DNA of 64,000 bases from Planctomycetota bacterium (GTDB lineage Bacteria > Planctomycetota > Phycisphaerae > Phycisphaerales > SM1A02). A program made the translations under genes and the position numbers. The stretch lies in the NCBI GenBank assembly GCA_022574595.1, contig JACZRS010000009.1:62001-126000 (forward strand). Direction: 5' to 3'. Below, one piece after another: positions 44,805 through 54,156 of the stretch. The notes below the pieces were generated by a model, which saw nothing but the letters and a program-made list of their open reading frames with translations, ran no database searches and was not told the origin of the DNA. The stretch's first letter is position 1, and every line of letters begins with the position of its first letter.

Positions 44805-46171
44805 TTAAGTCCTAGACCGGACGCACCACCATTAAGGTAGTAGTGACAGAATGAATCTAGCTTTCCATCCGGACGAATGACATGAGTGCAGCAGCGGTCG
44901 ATTCGATCCTGATCGTAAGTTGATGCATCCATAAAGGGTTTAATGAAGATGCGGAACGGCTGATCGGGGCCGATCTCGAATTGTTTTAAAATTTCACCTA
45001 AAGGTTCAGTCTCACATCCGCACTTGGCTAAATCTTCAATGTTGAAGTTGATGCGATTCTTTAGAAAACCCTGCATTGAAGGTAGATCAATCAACTTGCT
45101 AACACCAACTGGGCCGTTTGGCGTGCGCAGCAGGTAGCCGATAGTGTGACAATTTGGATCTGCGCAGGGTAAAGGCGTGAAGTCTTCATACGACATCAAT
45201 CCCTCTGCCTGCTCAACTAAATTGAGGATCACGTCTCCGACAGATATCGGTGATGCGGATTCGTTTGCCATGGGCAACGATGATTCGACGTTAGGACTCC
45301 GGCCTGAGTTGAACATGGGTTGAAAAACGATGCCTCGACAATGTGGGCGCTGCAAGCCAAAACGAAATGCCTCGCCTAGATATGGAATGGTTTGTGGAGT
45401 AACAACCATAACTAAAGTAGTTGGAACCCCTAGCTTGCCGATCGAATCAATTGCCTGGCGTCGAGTTTGCCGTAGGTCCGCACCACGAAGTTCAACCTGA
45501 CCTAGTTCTTGAATCCCATCAAATTGCGCATATAGCTCAAATTTCCCCTGGCATTGGCGCATTTTGCCAAGAATGTTTCGAAACTCCTCATCCTTAGCAA
45601 TTCGTACCAGGTTGGTGTTAACAAGGACATAACCGATCTCTTTATTATCAAGCGACCATTGAAGTATCTCGATAAATTGAGGGTGAATGGTTGGCTCGCC
45701 ACCGGATAGTTGGAGGATATCGATAAAACCCTTTCGATCTATAACGCCTTGCACTCGCCCCCGGAAATTCTCGAAACTAATGCAATCTACTTTGTCATCT
45801 ATACCCCAAGGTGAAGCTGCGTAGCAAGTTGGACATTTGAGATTACAAGAATCAACGATCTCTATTAGAGCTACACAGGATGAGAGGACTTCAAAGGGAT
45901 CGTGGTCTTGATCTGCTTGTTGCGTTGATGAACAATCGCATGTTGATTCGCAACATGCAGCGTTATCAGGTGAGCCTTGTGATAGATGATAAAACCTTGG
46001 ATCATTTGCGAGTACAGTTTCGAATCTACCGTGATCATTGCACTTCTTGAGCATTACAACTTGACCATCGCGCTGAATCACTTCAGCAGGTATTGATGCC
46101 AAGCACTTCGGACATCTGCTGATGGTTCGTTTTAATAATGTTGATGTGTTAAGAAGGTCTAGTGGTGTCAT
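44801..46171 (-). CDS. Radical SAM enzyme related to the tetraether synthase (Tes/MJ0619) family
   Basis: A 456-residue protein. The N-terminal Cys-rich part (C20, C23, C44 and H47 in RCPKC and KKCNDHGRF) looks like a metal-binding module. The radical SAM core has CNLKCPTC (C109, C113, C116), LQLSGGEPTIHP (155-164) and YAQFDGI. The C-terminal region adds C336, C341, C384, C386, C427, C428 and C442, including CTHVIRPDGKLDSFCHYY, an arrangement shared by MJ0619-type enzymes that join lipid chains in archaea using several iron-sulfur clusters. Bacterial members may form membrane-spanning lipids or modify other lipids. ATG 46171 overlaps the upstream stop (ATGA). The family placement is from motif memory, not a search. 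Confidence 0.7.
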   Translation of the reverse strand: MTPLDLLNTSTLLKRTISRCPKCLASIPAEVIQRDGQVVMLKKCNDHGRFETVLANDPRFYHLSQGSPDNAACCESTCDCSSTQQADQDHDPFEVLSSCVALIEIVDSCNLKCPTCYAASPWGIDDKVDCISFENFRGRVQGVIDRKGFIDILQLSGGEPTIHPQFIEILQWSLDNKEIGYVLVNTNLVRIAKDEEFRNILGKMRQCQGKFELYAQFDGIQELGQVELRGADLRQTRRQAIDSIGKLGVPTTLVMVVTPQTIPYLGEAFRFGLQRPHCRGIVFQPMFNSGRSPNVESSLPMANESASPISVGDVILNLVEQAEGLMSYEDFTPLPCADPNCHTIGYLLRTPNGPVGVSKLIDLPSMQGFLKNRINFNIEDLAKCGCETEPLGEILKQFEIGPDQPFRIFIKPFMDASTYDQDRIDRCCTHVIRPDGKLDSFCHYYLNGGASGLGLK

Positions 46172-46692
46172 GAAGCTAATCCAAACATTATGAGCGTGCA
46201 CCCACCTCCGATTACAAGTGGAAGCACAACCATCATATAGAACATTAATATAACAAGACCGCCAACAAAACCCATGCGCTTGTTCAAACCGACAAGATGT
46301 GATCTATCGTGTGGCAAGTGCCGTTTAAGAAGCCAGATCGTCACTATCCCGCCGTTAAAGGCCGACCCTGCGAAAATGAAAAGACAAATAATCATCCACC
46401 CAAGAGGTGCGTAAGGATCATTGCTGGTATCAATTAGCATTCCAAATGAAAGGGTAAGCGCCAATAGAGGCCAACCATATAACAAACAGATTTTAAGTGC
46501 AGATGGCTTTGCGCGCATGGGTAGCTCAGATTGGCTAGCGTATTTTTTCCCACACTCAGGACAGATACCTGGGACGGGCTGACCCTTTAGCTCGTACCCG
46601 CAAATTGGACAGACGCCTTCCCCAATAGTTCTTGTTGGCGACTGGGGAGGAGCAGATTCGTTGCTTGGCTCTATGTCTTTCTCTTCGTCCAC
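46168..46692 (-). CDS. Zinc-ribbon membrane protein, paralogue 2
   Basis: A protein of about 174 residues. A zinc ribbon (CPICGYELKGQPVPGICPECG) near the N-terminus is followed by about four membrane helices. The frame opens at TTG 46737 inside the previous gene, but GTG 46692, 17 bases after that gene's stop and ten bases after GGGA, is the likelier start. The CPxCGYxLKG ribbon on a small membrane protein is frequent in Phycisphaerae and of unknown function. Its stop overlaps the radical SAM start, so it belongs to that operon. Confidence 0.65.
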   Translation of the reverse strand: MDEEKDIEPSNESAPPQSPTRTIGEGVCPICGYELKGQPVPGICPECGKKYASQSELPMRAKPSALKICLLYGWPLLALTLSFGMLIDTSNDPYAPLGWMIICLFIFAGSAFNGGIVTIWLLKRHLPHDRSHLVGLNKRMGFVGGLVILMFYMMVVLPLVIGGGCTLIMFGLAS

Positions 46693-46709
46693 AATATCGG
46701 TCCCACTAC

Positions 46710-47252
46710 TTAATAATTCGAGAGCATAATAAGGCAAGCCACACTAATACCTAGTGGTCCGCCAATAAATACAAGGAGGATGATTACACAGATTGTTGTT
46801 CCAATCTTGCGCCAGATCGCAACTGGTCCTTTTGTTCGGATCTGCTCAGGTAGGCTTCGGCGCAGCATTGACCTCACTTGGAAGTAGCTGTTTATAGCTA
46901 TCGCCACGGCCATAAAGTAACCAAAGCCCATTACCCAGCCCTGAAGATCATAACTGTCTGTGGACACAGTCAAGATACCCGATATGACTAATCCAACAAT
47001 GGGCCAACCAAGCCTCAGGCAAATCACATATGCGCTTGGCCAGGGTTGAAGTCGCGCCGCAGATTTTGCAGTATAAGCTTTACCACACTCCGGACATTTG
47101 CCGTATGTGCCACATTCCGGACATTCGCCAAGAATAGGTAGGCCTTTTAGTTGATAGCCACACCAATGACAACGGCCTGAAGTTGACATTGACGTAGACA
47201 AAGGAGGGACATTTGAACCGGCCGATGGTTTAGGATTTTCCAAGTCAGCCAT
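46710..47252 (-). CDS. Zinc-ribbon membrane protein, paralogue 1
   Basis: A 180-residue protein, first gene of the operon that leads into the radical SAM and Lgt-like genes. A zinc ribbon pair (CHWCGYQLKG, then CPECG and KCPECGKAY) precedes a linker and about four membrane helices (ICLRLGWPIVGLVISGILT, MGFGYFMAVAIAINSY, then ICVIILLVFIGGPLGISVAC). It resembles paralogue 2 in order and length. Function unknown. It is divergent from the acyl-CoA synthetase gene. Confidence 0.65.
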   Translation of the reverse strand: MADLENPKPSAGSNVPPLSTSMSTSGRCHWCGYQLKGLPILGECPECGTYGKCPECGKAYTAKSAARLQPWPSAYVICLRLGWPIVGLVISGILTVSTDSYDLQGWVMGFGYFMAVAIAINSYFQVRSMLRRSLPEQIRTKGPVAIWRKIGTTICVIILLVFIGGPLGISVACLIMLSNY

Positions 47253-47385
47253 AGCTGATAGTTTACCAACTTAAGCCAAATGAGTTCAAACCTTGTTCTG
47301 AGCTATTAGCAGCCATTTAAGACTTCTAAAGCAACAACATGGCCCTAGCGTGTATCCTATTGCGATTCTATTTTGAGATATTGAC

Positions 47386-49434
47386 ATGACTACGAACCAG
47401 TCCTCTTTAATACAAGATGAACTTTTGGCAATAGGCCTTGCAGGCGAGGCGGCAGCTACATTATCTGAAGCTATTCTAACCCATCGAGCTAATAGTGATC
47501 TGCAAATAGGCTGGGATCGTATTTGCCGTGAATTGCTCAACCCTGATCAGCCGTTTGCGGTACACAAGCGCGCCCATGAATTATTATTTGCTAAATGGGA
47601 TGAAGCATCCGGGCCTGCGCCAGTGTGGTCTCCATCAGAAGAATCTATAAAGCACACAAATCTCGGTTCATTGATGCGCGAGTGTGGGATTGGTAATTAC
47701 GATGAATTATATAAGTGGTCGATTACTGAGCGCTTTAGCTTTTGGGAAAAGATGATTAAGCAACTTGGTATTTGCTTTGATAAGGAACCTGAGAAAATCG
47801 TTGGTGATGATAATGAAATCGAAACACCAGTCTGGCTTCCGGGGGCAAAGTTAAATATCGCAGATAGCTGCTTTGAGATGGATAGTGGTAGAACTGCAAT
47901 TGTTTATGCCAGCGATGATGGCGCAATTAAGAAAGTACCTGTAGGCGAACTTTTTGCACTTACAAACCGCGTTGCCAACGGATTGGTTGAATTAGGATTA
48001 AAGCCAGGCGATGCGGTTGCGGTTGATATGCTGATGACCGTCGAGTCTGTAGCGATTTATTTAGGCATCATCAAGGCTGGTTGCGTTGTGGTTTCGATTG
48101 CGGACAGCTTCGCGCCACAGGAGATTGCAACTCGACTGCGCATAGCCAATGCCAAGGCTATTTTCACACAAGATTTTATATCGCGAGGTGGTAAGCAGTT
48201 ACCGTTGTATGAAAAAGTCGTAGAGGCAGATGCGTTAAAAGCAATCGTTCTACCTGCTGCTGATATATTAAGTATTGTACTTCGAGATTGTGATTTACAC
48301 TGGTCGGATTTTCTTAGTGATAATGAATCGTTTGATTCAATCAGTTGCCAACCACATGATCCGTGCAACATACTTTTTTCTTCAGGTACAACTGGCGAAC
48401 CTAAGGCAATTCCCTGGACGCACACTACTCCTATAAAATGCGCTGCGGACGGTTGGCTGCATCATGATATTAAACCGGGCGATGTCGTTGCCTGGCCAAC
48501 GAATCTTGGTTGGATGATGGGGCCTTGGCTTATTTATGCATCACTAATAAATAAAGCGACAATCGCACTGTATGAAGGTGCGCCTAACACGCAAGGATTT
48601 TGTAAGTTTGTACAAGACGCAAAGGTAACGATGCTTGGAGTTGTGCCCAGCCTTGTTAGCGCCTGGCGAACTAACGATCTCATTAATGGTCTTGATTGGT
48701 CATCAATACGAGCTTTCAGCTCGACCGGTGAATGCTCCAACGCTGATGATATGTTTTGGCTCATGTCGCGGGCTGGCTACAAGCCAATTATTGAATATTG
48801 TGGCGGCACGGAAATCGGGGGTGGGTATATCACAGGCACCATGGTTCAGCCAGCTTCTCCCGCTACATTTTCCACACCAGCTCTTGGGTTAGGGTTAGTG
48901 ATACTTGATGAGCAAGGTGAACAAGCGGAGGCTGGGGAGCTTTTTCTAATTGGCCCATCTATTGGGCTGTCCAACGAATTGCTGAACCTCGACCATCACG
49001 AGGTGTACTTTAAGGGTACGCCTACTGGACCAAACGGTGAACTCCTACGCCGTCATGGTGATGAAATAAGAAGGCTGGCCGGAGAATACTTCCAGGCTCA
49101 AGGTCGCGCGGATGACACGATGAATCTTGGTGGGATCAAGACCAGTTCCGCAGAAATAGAAAGGGTGCTAAATGGGATGCCGGGCGTTACCGAGACAGCT
49201 GCAATAACCGTCACCCCAGAAGGTGGCGGCCCAGAACGCTTGGTGATATTTGCTGTTATAAAGGATGGAGCTTCGAGCGATCCCGGCCAACTCCAAATAG
49301 CAATGCAGGAATCCATCAAACAGCGGCTCAACCCTCTTTTTCGCATCTTTGAGGTACGGTGCATCGATACTTTGCCCCGAACTGCTTCCAATAAAGTTAT
49401 GCGGCGGACTCTTAGAGCGAAATACAGTAAATAG
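47386..49434 (+). CDS. Acyl-CoA synthetase with long N-terminal extension (AAE17/18-like)
   Basis: A 682-residue AMP-forming ligase activates a carboxylic acid to its CoA thioester. The first about 150 residues form an extra helical domain (TLSEAILTHRANSDLQIGW), as in plant acyl-activating enzymes 17/18 and acetoacetyl-CoA-synthetase-like proteins. The catalytic part has the P-loop ILFSSGTTGEPKAIPWTH, YCGGTEIGGGYITG, the hinge DTMNLGGIKTSSAEIE and the catalytic lysine near NKVMRRTLRAKY at the C-terminus. The substrate is unknown. It is divergent from the zinc-ribbon operon and has no clear partner downstream. Confidence 0.88.
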   Translation: MTTNQSSLIQDELLAIGLAGEAAATLSEAILTHRANSDLQIGWDRICRELLNPDQPFAVHKRAHELLFAKWDEASGPAPVWSPSEESIKHTNLGSLMRECGIGNYDELYKWSITERFSFWEKMIKQLGICFDKEPEKIVGDDNEIETPVWLPGAKLNIADSCFEMDSGRTAIVYASDDGAIKKVPVGELFALTNRVANGLVELGLKPGDAVAVDMLMTVESVAIYLGIIKAGCVVVSIADSFAPQEIATRLRIANAKAIFTQDFISRGGKQLPLYEKVVEADALKAIVLPAADILSIVLRDCDLHWSDFLSDNESFDSISCQPHDPCNILFSSGTTGEPKAIPWTHTTPIKCAADGWLHHDIKPGDVVAWPTNLGWMMGPWLIYASLINKATIALYEGAPNTQGFCKFVQDAKVTMLGVVPSLVSAWRTNDLINGLDWSSIRAFSSTGECSNADDMFWLMSRAGYKPIIEYCGGTEIGGGYITGTMVQPASPATFSTPALGLGLVILDEQGEQAEAGELFLIGPSIGLSNELLNLDHHEVYFKGTPTGPNGELLRRHGDEIRRLAGEYFQAQGRADDTMNLGGIKTSSAEIERVLNGMPGVTETAAITVTPEGGGPERLVIFAVIKDGASSDPGQLQIAMQESIKQRLNPLFRIFEVRCIDTLPRTASNKVMRRTLRAKYSK

Positions 49435-49606
49435 CCTTTAGAGTACGCCAGGGCTGTTTATTAACTCTAGGAAGGTCCTACAACCGGTACAAATAGTTTA
49501 TTTGAGCTTGCCCAGTCATCCATATCTGCACAAATCGCGAGGAAGTATGGAATTCATGCCATAAAACTCCGCCTGCTACGTTCAACTGCGGTAGGTATTT
49601 AAAAAA

Positions 49607-49630
49607 CCCTGTGGGATTTCCCCACATAGG
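49607..49630. promoter_or_regulatory. Hairpin in the leader of the secreted helical protein gene
   Basis: TGTGGG/CCCACA (49610-49615 and 49621-49626) encloses a five-base loop, with CC/GG closing pairs. On the plus strand it lies just before the ribosome-binding site. On the minus strand it is followed by six U (49601-49606), so it could also be an antisense terminator. Confidence 0.45.
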
Positions 49631-49657
49631 CAAAAATTGGTCCAAGGAGATGTTGTA

Positions 49658-50995
49658 ATGAGAGTTTCAAGACAAATCGTTCGCAGGATGGCATTCAGCC
49701 TAGGGGCATTGGCATTGGCTGCGACATTTTCGCTCACTGACGCTGCCTCAGCTCAATTAGGACTTAGAGGTCCAGGACAGGGTCAGCCCAGCTTCACTAG
49801 CCGCGATATTCAGGTCGCGGTCGATGCTTTGCAGTTAGATGATACGCAAGGCTACATTGTTAGCACACTTTTTGAGGACTATGAAAACGCGCTTAAAGAT
49901 AGTCAGGCGAACTTAAGTCGCAAGATTGAGGATATGCGTGAAGAAATAATGGCCAAGGGTAAAAGCGGCGAGAATGTATTGGTACTTATTCTCAAACCCT
50001 TTAATGAGTGGCAAGTTGAGAATGAACAGCTTGCTGATCGCTTCTTTGACGACTTAAAGAGCGTACTTAACGAAGAGCAAATAAAGCTTTGGCCATCGTT
50101 TGATCGGCGATTGTTCCGCCTTAAGCAGCTAAAGAATGCCAAACTTACCGGCGAGCGACTAGATCTTCTGGTTGTGCTTCGTGAGTTAAATCTGTCTGAA
50201 GGTCAAACTGAAGAAATATCCTCACTAATGGAATCTTATGAAATCGAACTGGATAATGCTCTTAGGAAACGAGAAGATTATATAAAGAGTTCACAGGGCA
50301 GAATTGGACCTTCTTTGGATGGTGAAACTCCTGAGTCCATTATTTCTCAAAAAGAGCGTGAACTAGTATTGCGTAAAGGTATTCGTGATGTCAACGAACG
50401 CTATACAGCAGAATTCTCCGCTGCTTTGCCGGAGGATTTACAAGAGAGCTTTGTCGAAAAAGTGCAAATGCGGACATTTGCGCGTGTGTATCGTCCTACT
50501 CGTGGACAGCGCACAATAAAAGCGGCTAAAGAAATTAAGGGACTTGAAGCTGAAAACCTTCAAGCTATTGAAAGTTTGGAAGTTGATTTTCTTGTAGAAC
50601 TCAGGATCATCAATGAGGATCTGGTTCGTTTAATCAAAGCGCAAGAACCTGTGGATCTTCTGTACAAGGTTAAAGCCACACAGGCTCGATCAACTGGCGA
50701 AAAGCTCGAAAAACCAGAAAACCAAACTAACAGTAAGTTCAGCAAAAGACGTGATCTTGATCTACGTTACATCGTGATGCTTGAAAACCTTTTAACTCCT
50801 GAGCAGTACGCATCGCTTCCAGGTGTTGGTATCGGTGGCCCAGCGAGTTTTAGTGGCATTGCTAGAAAAGACAATCCGAAAAACAGAGCTATTGATGCTT
50901 CTCGACGCAAGAAAATTGAAGCACTGCGAAGAGGCAGTAGAAACTTAGGCACGGGTGGCGATGAGTCGAAAGATGACAGCACAGACGGTTCTTAA
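49658..50995 (+). CDS. Secreted helical protein of unknown function
   Basis: A 445-residue protein starts at ATG 49658 behind AAGGAGAT. The signal peptide (MAFSLGALALAATFSLTDAASAQ) is followed by a long, charged, mostly helical body with periodic hydrophobic residues, suggesting coiled coils (DYENALKDSQANLSRKIEDM, EEISSLMESYEIELDNAL). A Ser/Asp/Gly-rich end (GGDESKDDSTDGS) closes it. No known domain was recognised; the repeat of LNEEQ/LTPEQ phrases recalls periplasmic Spy/CpxP-like chaperone helices. The T2SS operon begins 180 bases downstream, so it may be a separate unit. Confidence 0.7.
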   Translation: MRVSRQIVRRMAFSLGALALAATFSLTDAASAQLGLRGPGQGQPSFTSRDIQVAVDALQLDDTQGYIVSTLFEDYENALKDSQANLSRKIEDMREEIMAKGKSGENVLVLILKPFNEWQVENEQLADRFFDDLKSVLNEEQIKLWPSFDRRLFRLKQLKNAKLTGERLDLLVVLRELNLSEGQTEEISSLMESYEIELDNALRKREDYIKSSQGRIGPSLDGETPESIISQKERELVLRKGIRDVNERYTAEFSAALPEDLQESFVEKVQMRTFARVYRPTRGQRTIKAAKEIKGLEAENLQAIESLEVDFLVELRIINEDLVRLIKAQEPVDLLYKVKATQARSTGEKLEKPENQTNSKFSKRRDLDLRYIVMLENLLTPEQYASLPGVGIGGPASFSGIARKDNPKNRAIDASRRKKIEALRRGSRNLGTGGDESKDDSTDGS

Positions 50996-51065
50996 GAGGA
51001 GATTTATTACCAATAGCGTATGAAGCCTGAAATGAATCTCTCAGGTTAGAAAAACACATTCGGCT

Positions 51066-51118
51066 CTTGAGCCTGCGCTTGATTGCAGCAAACAGTTGAG
51101 TCCAGCGCAGGTTTCAAG
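51066..51118. other. Stem-loop between the secreted helical protein gene and gspE
   Basis: Perfect CCTGCGCT/AGCGCAGG arms (51072-51079 and 51104-51111) are extended by CTTGA/TCAAG across a small bulge. The T-run lies about 20 bases further on (near 51141), so a classical terminator is not certain; a leader structure for the secretion operon is also possible. Confidence 0.5.
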
Positions 51119-51175
51119 ACCAATTTCGAATAATAATTTCTTTTTTATTACTCCAAGAATGACAGCAACTTCAAC

Positions 51176-52813
51176 ATGGTCCAGGAATCTTCAGCCAATC
51201 TAGATGCAAGCATAATCGAAATATCTAACCACTCTAAAGTGGCAAGCTCATCGTTGCGTGAAAGGTGCGCTTTGCTTGGGATAGATTGGATTGAAGAAAT
51301 ACCCACTGTTTCAGAAGATGCTATTTCGCTGTTAGATCCTGAAAGCGCAGTCAGGCTGCACGTTGTTCCTCTAGTGATCTCAGATGGTCGTCTGATTGTT
51401 GCGATGATCGATCCACTTGATATTGCCGCGGCGGATGAGGTCTCCACAATTACAGGCCACGCTATAAGTCGTGTTGGCTTGGAACAGCAACCGTTTTCGG
51501 AATTAATGCGGGCACACTACGGCACTACTGCTGCTCGTATTGCTGAAAGCCTGGCAGGCGATGTAGATGAGTCCGCTACTGATATTGAACACAATCTCGA
51601 TACAATCGAGGCTGCTGATATCCACCGCATGGCTGAGCAGCCAACGCTTATCAACCTGGTAAACCTGATCCTTTTAGAGGCTATTCAATCGCGCGCATCT
51701 GATGTTCACGTTGAACCATTTGAAAACGAACTCAAAATCAAGTTCAGGATTGATGGTGTTCTAGTCGAACAGACTCCACCTCCCAAGCATTTGCAACCCG
51801 CACTTACTGGCCGACTGAAAATCATGGCTGGTATGAATATCGCTGAGCGTTACATTCCTCAAGATGGGCATATAACTTTGCGCTTCGAAGGGCGAAAGGT
51901 TGATATGCGCGTTTCAACAATCCCCACGCTGTATGGCGAATCGGTTGTGATGCGAATTCTTGATAAGAGCGCAATGCAGCTTGACTTTGATACGCTGGGA
52001 ATGAGTAAGCCTCTTCAATCTCAACTTGATTTGCTAATAGACACGCCGCATGGGCTTGTTCTTGTAACTGGACCTACCGGTTCGGGCAAAACCACAACCC
52101 TTTATGCAGCTCTAAGTAAGCTTTATGATCCCAGAAAGAAAATCATAACCATCGAAGATCCCATCGAATATGAATTATCTGGAATCAATCAAATACCGGT
52201 AAATCCCAAGCGAGGTTTGACCTTTGCGACAGGCTTGCGACACATTCTTCGTCAGGACCCGGATGTGATTTTCGTTGGGGAAATTCGAGATCCAGAAACC
52301 GCAGAGATTGCCATACGCTCAGCTTTAACAGGTCACCTCATCTTTTCCACCTTGCATACAAACGATTCTATCAGCTCGATAGGACGACTTATCGATATGG
52401 GTGTTGAACCCTATCTGCTTGCATCGGTTCTTGAAGGCGCGCTAGCTCAGCGACTCGGTCGCAGAGTCTGTCCACATTGTTTACAGAAACACCCAATTAC
52501 TGAAGATATTAGCCATCGCCTATCTGCTAAAGAGTTGGAACTATTTAGCGGAGAAGTTGCGCGAGGCTCAGGCTGCTCTAAGTGCAACGAATCCGGATAC
52601 TTTGGACGAATCGGATTCTTTGAACTGGTCAAGATTACATCTTCTCTTCGCAAAGCAATTTCAGAAAACCGCCCAATTGCAGAACTTACTGCAGCATTAA
52701 ATGACTCTTTCACAAATATGCGAACTGATGGACTTGCAAAAGCAGCAGCAGGACAGACTACGATCGAAGAAGTGCTTCGAGCAACACAAGATACAGACGA
52801 TTTTGGTGATTAA
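51176..52813 (+). CDS. gspE: Type II secretion/type IV pilus ATPase GspE
   Basis: A 545-residue traffic ATPase that powers pseudopilus assembly. The N-terminal T2SSE-N domain includes LRERCALLGIDWIEEIPTV. The ATPase core has RASDVHVEPFENE, Walker A GPTGSGKTTT (about residue 299), the Asp-box ITIEDPIEYE, Walker B DPDVIFVGEIRDPETA and the His box TGHLIFSTLHTND. A zinc-binding tetracysteine domain (CPHC, then CSKC, about 431-467) marks GspE/PilB enzymes. It is the first gene of the secretion operon, and gspF follows 6 bases later. Confidence 0.95.
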   Translation: MVQESSANLDASIIEISNHSKVASSSLRERCALLGIDWIEEIPTVSEDAISLLDPESAVRLHVVPLVISDGRLIVAMIDPLDIAAADEVSTITGHAISRVGLEQQPFSELMRAHYGTTAARIAESLAGDVDESATDIEHNLDTIEAADIHRMAEQPTLINLVNLILLEAIQSRASDVHVEPFENELKIKFRIDGVLVEQTPPPKHLQPALTGRLKIMAGMNIAERYIPQDGHITLRFEGRKVDMRVSTIPTLYGESVVMRILDKSAMQLDFDTLGMSKPLQSQLDLLIDTPHGLVLVTGPTGSGKTTTLYAALSKLYDPRKKIITIEDPIEYELSGINQIPVNPKRGLTFATGLRHILRQDPDVIFVGEIRDPETAEIAIRSALTGHLIFSTLHTNDSISSIGRLIDMGVEPYLLASVLEGALAQRLGRRVCPHCLQKHPITEDISHRLSAKELELFSGEVARGSGCSKCNESGYFGRIGFFELVKITSSLRKAISENRPIAELTAALNDSFTNMRTDGLAKAAAGQTTIEEVLRATQDTDDFGD

Positions 52814-52819
52814 GAAATT

Positions 52820-54106
52820 ATGGCTTCATTTCAATATCAAAGCATGACCAACGAAGGCCAGGTTCAGCAAGGAGTGATCACTGCTGATAGCCGAGCTGCG
52901 GCTGTAAGATTGCTTTTAGGTAGAGGTGAAACGGCGACAAAAATTAATCCCCTCGATCAAGGAAAAAGTCCGCAGTCAAGAAAGAATTCCAACAATGGTT
53001 TAGCAAAGGCAGCGACCTCTGCAAATCTATCGCAAAGCAAATTGCCCGCATTCTTGCAGCTTAGTGTCCGCAAGGGTTCAGTTAGCCGTGCTGAGATGGC
53101 TACACTAATTCGAGAACTAGCAACCGTCATTGAAGCTGGACTACCTATCATGCAGGGTTTGCGTACTGTGCGTAGACAGTGTTCCAGCAAGTCACTTGAA
53201 CATGTTCTTGATCATCTCATCGCGCGAGTTGAAGCAGGCGCGCCACTATACCAGGCGGCTGCGGAATATGGTGACCCCTTTGATGATTTGATAGTCGGAA
53301 TGTTGCGTGCAGCTGATGCATCAGGCGAAATGACTGAGGTTCTTCATCAATTAGCGGATCTTCTTGATCGCTCCCTGGAACTTCGTCGTGAAATTTTAGG
53401 CGCCACGATGTATCCCATGATCCTGGCCGGCTTAATCGCAGTCAGCGTGGTTATTCTAGTTACGGTTCTAGTTCCACGACTCATTGAACCAATGGCTGGG
53501 ACAATGACAATGCCCCTGCCTACTCAGATTCTTCTAAGTATGGCTACCTTCCTTGGAAGCTATTGGCTGATTTGCATTATTGGTATAGCTGCGATTTGGC
53601 TTAGCTGGAAACTGTGGGTAGATGTTCCGCAGAATCGTATCAGGTACGATACATTCAAACTTCGATCACCAATACTTGGGCGATTACTCCGCGATGTTGC
53701 GGTTGCCAGGTTTACCAGAACCCTAGGCACACTAGTAACATCTGGCATACCAATTCTTGATGCTCTAAAAGTAACAAGAGACACACTAGGCAATAAAGCA
53801 TTACAACAAGAAATTGATTTAGTAAGTGAAAGTGTGGCGGCAGGAAAATCACTTGCCGAACCGCTAGAGCGATCTGGATTGTTCCCCCCACTACTTATCC
53901 AAGTAGTAAATCTTGGCGAACGATCAGGTCGCCTTGAAAGTATGCTGTTGCACGCGGCCGGTGCGTTTGATCGGCAAGTTAATAGCTCAATAAAATTGTT
54001 CACCAAAGCCTTGCCACCCGTTTTAATAATAATCATGGCAGCAATCGGTGGGTTTGTGTTATCTGCTGTTCTTTTACCGCTACTTGAACTTCAGGCAGCG
54101 TTCTAA
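52820..54106 (+). CDS. gspF: Type II secretion inner-membrane platform GspF
   Basis: A 428-residue platform protein with two T2SSF repeats: ELATVIEAGLPIMQGLRTVRRQ with AAEYGDPFDDLIVGMLRAADASGEM, and FTRTLGTLVTSGIPILDALKVTRDTLGN with PPLLIQVVNLGERSGRLESML. Three membrane helices are visible (MILAGLIAVSVVILVTVLV, then WLICIIGIAAIWLSW, then PPVLIIIMAAIGGFVLSAVLL). It anchors the ATPase and the pseudopilus base at the inner membrane. It is in operon between gspE and gspG. Confidence 0.95.
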   Translation: MASFQYQSMTNEGQVQQGVITADSRAAAVRLLLGRGETATKINPLDQGKSPQSRKNSNNGLAKAATSANLSQSKLPAFLQLSVRKGSVSRAEMATLIRELATVIEAGLPIMQGLRTVRRQCSSKSLEHVLDHLIARVEAGAPLYQAAAEYGDPFDDLIVGMLRAADASGEMTEVLHQLADLLDRSLELRREILGATMYPMILAGLIAVSVVILVTVLVPRLIEPMAGTMTMPLPTQILLSMATFLGSYWLICIIGIAAIWLSWKLWVDVPQNRIRYDTFKLRSPILGRLLRDVAVARFTRTLGTLVTSGIPILDALKVTRDTLGNKALQQEIDLVSESVAAGKSLAEPLERSGLFPPLLIQVVNLGERSGRLESMLLHAAGAFDRQVNSSIKLFTKALPPVLIIIMAAIGGFVLSAVLLPLLELQAAF

Positions 54107-54156
54107 TTGAATAAATACATGCTGATAGATGATCAGCAACAATCGGAGATCTTCAA

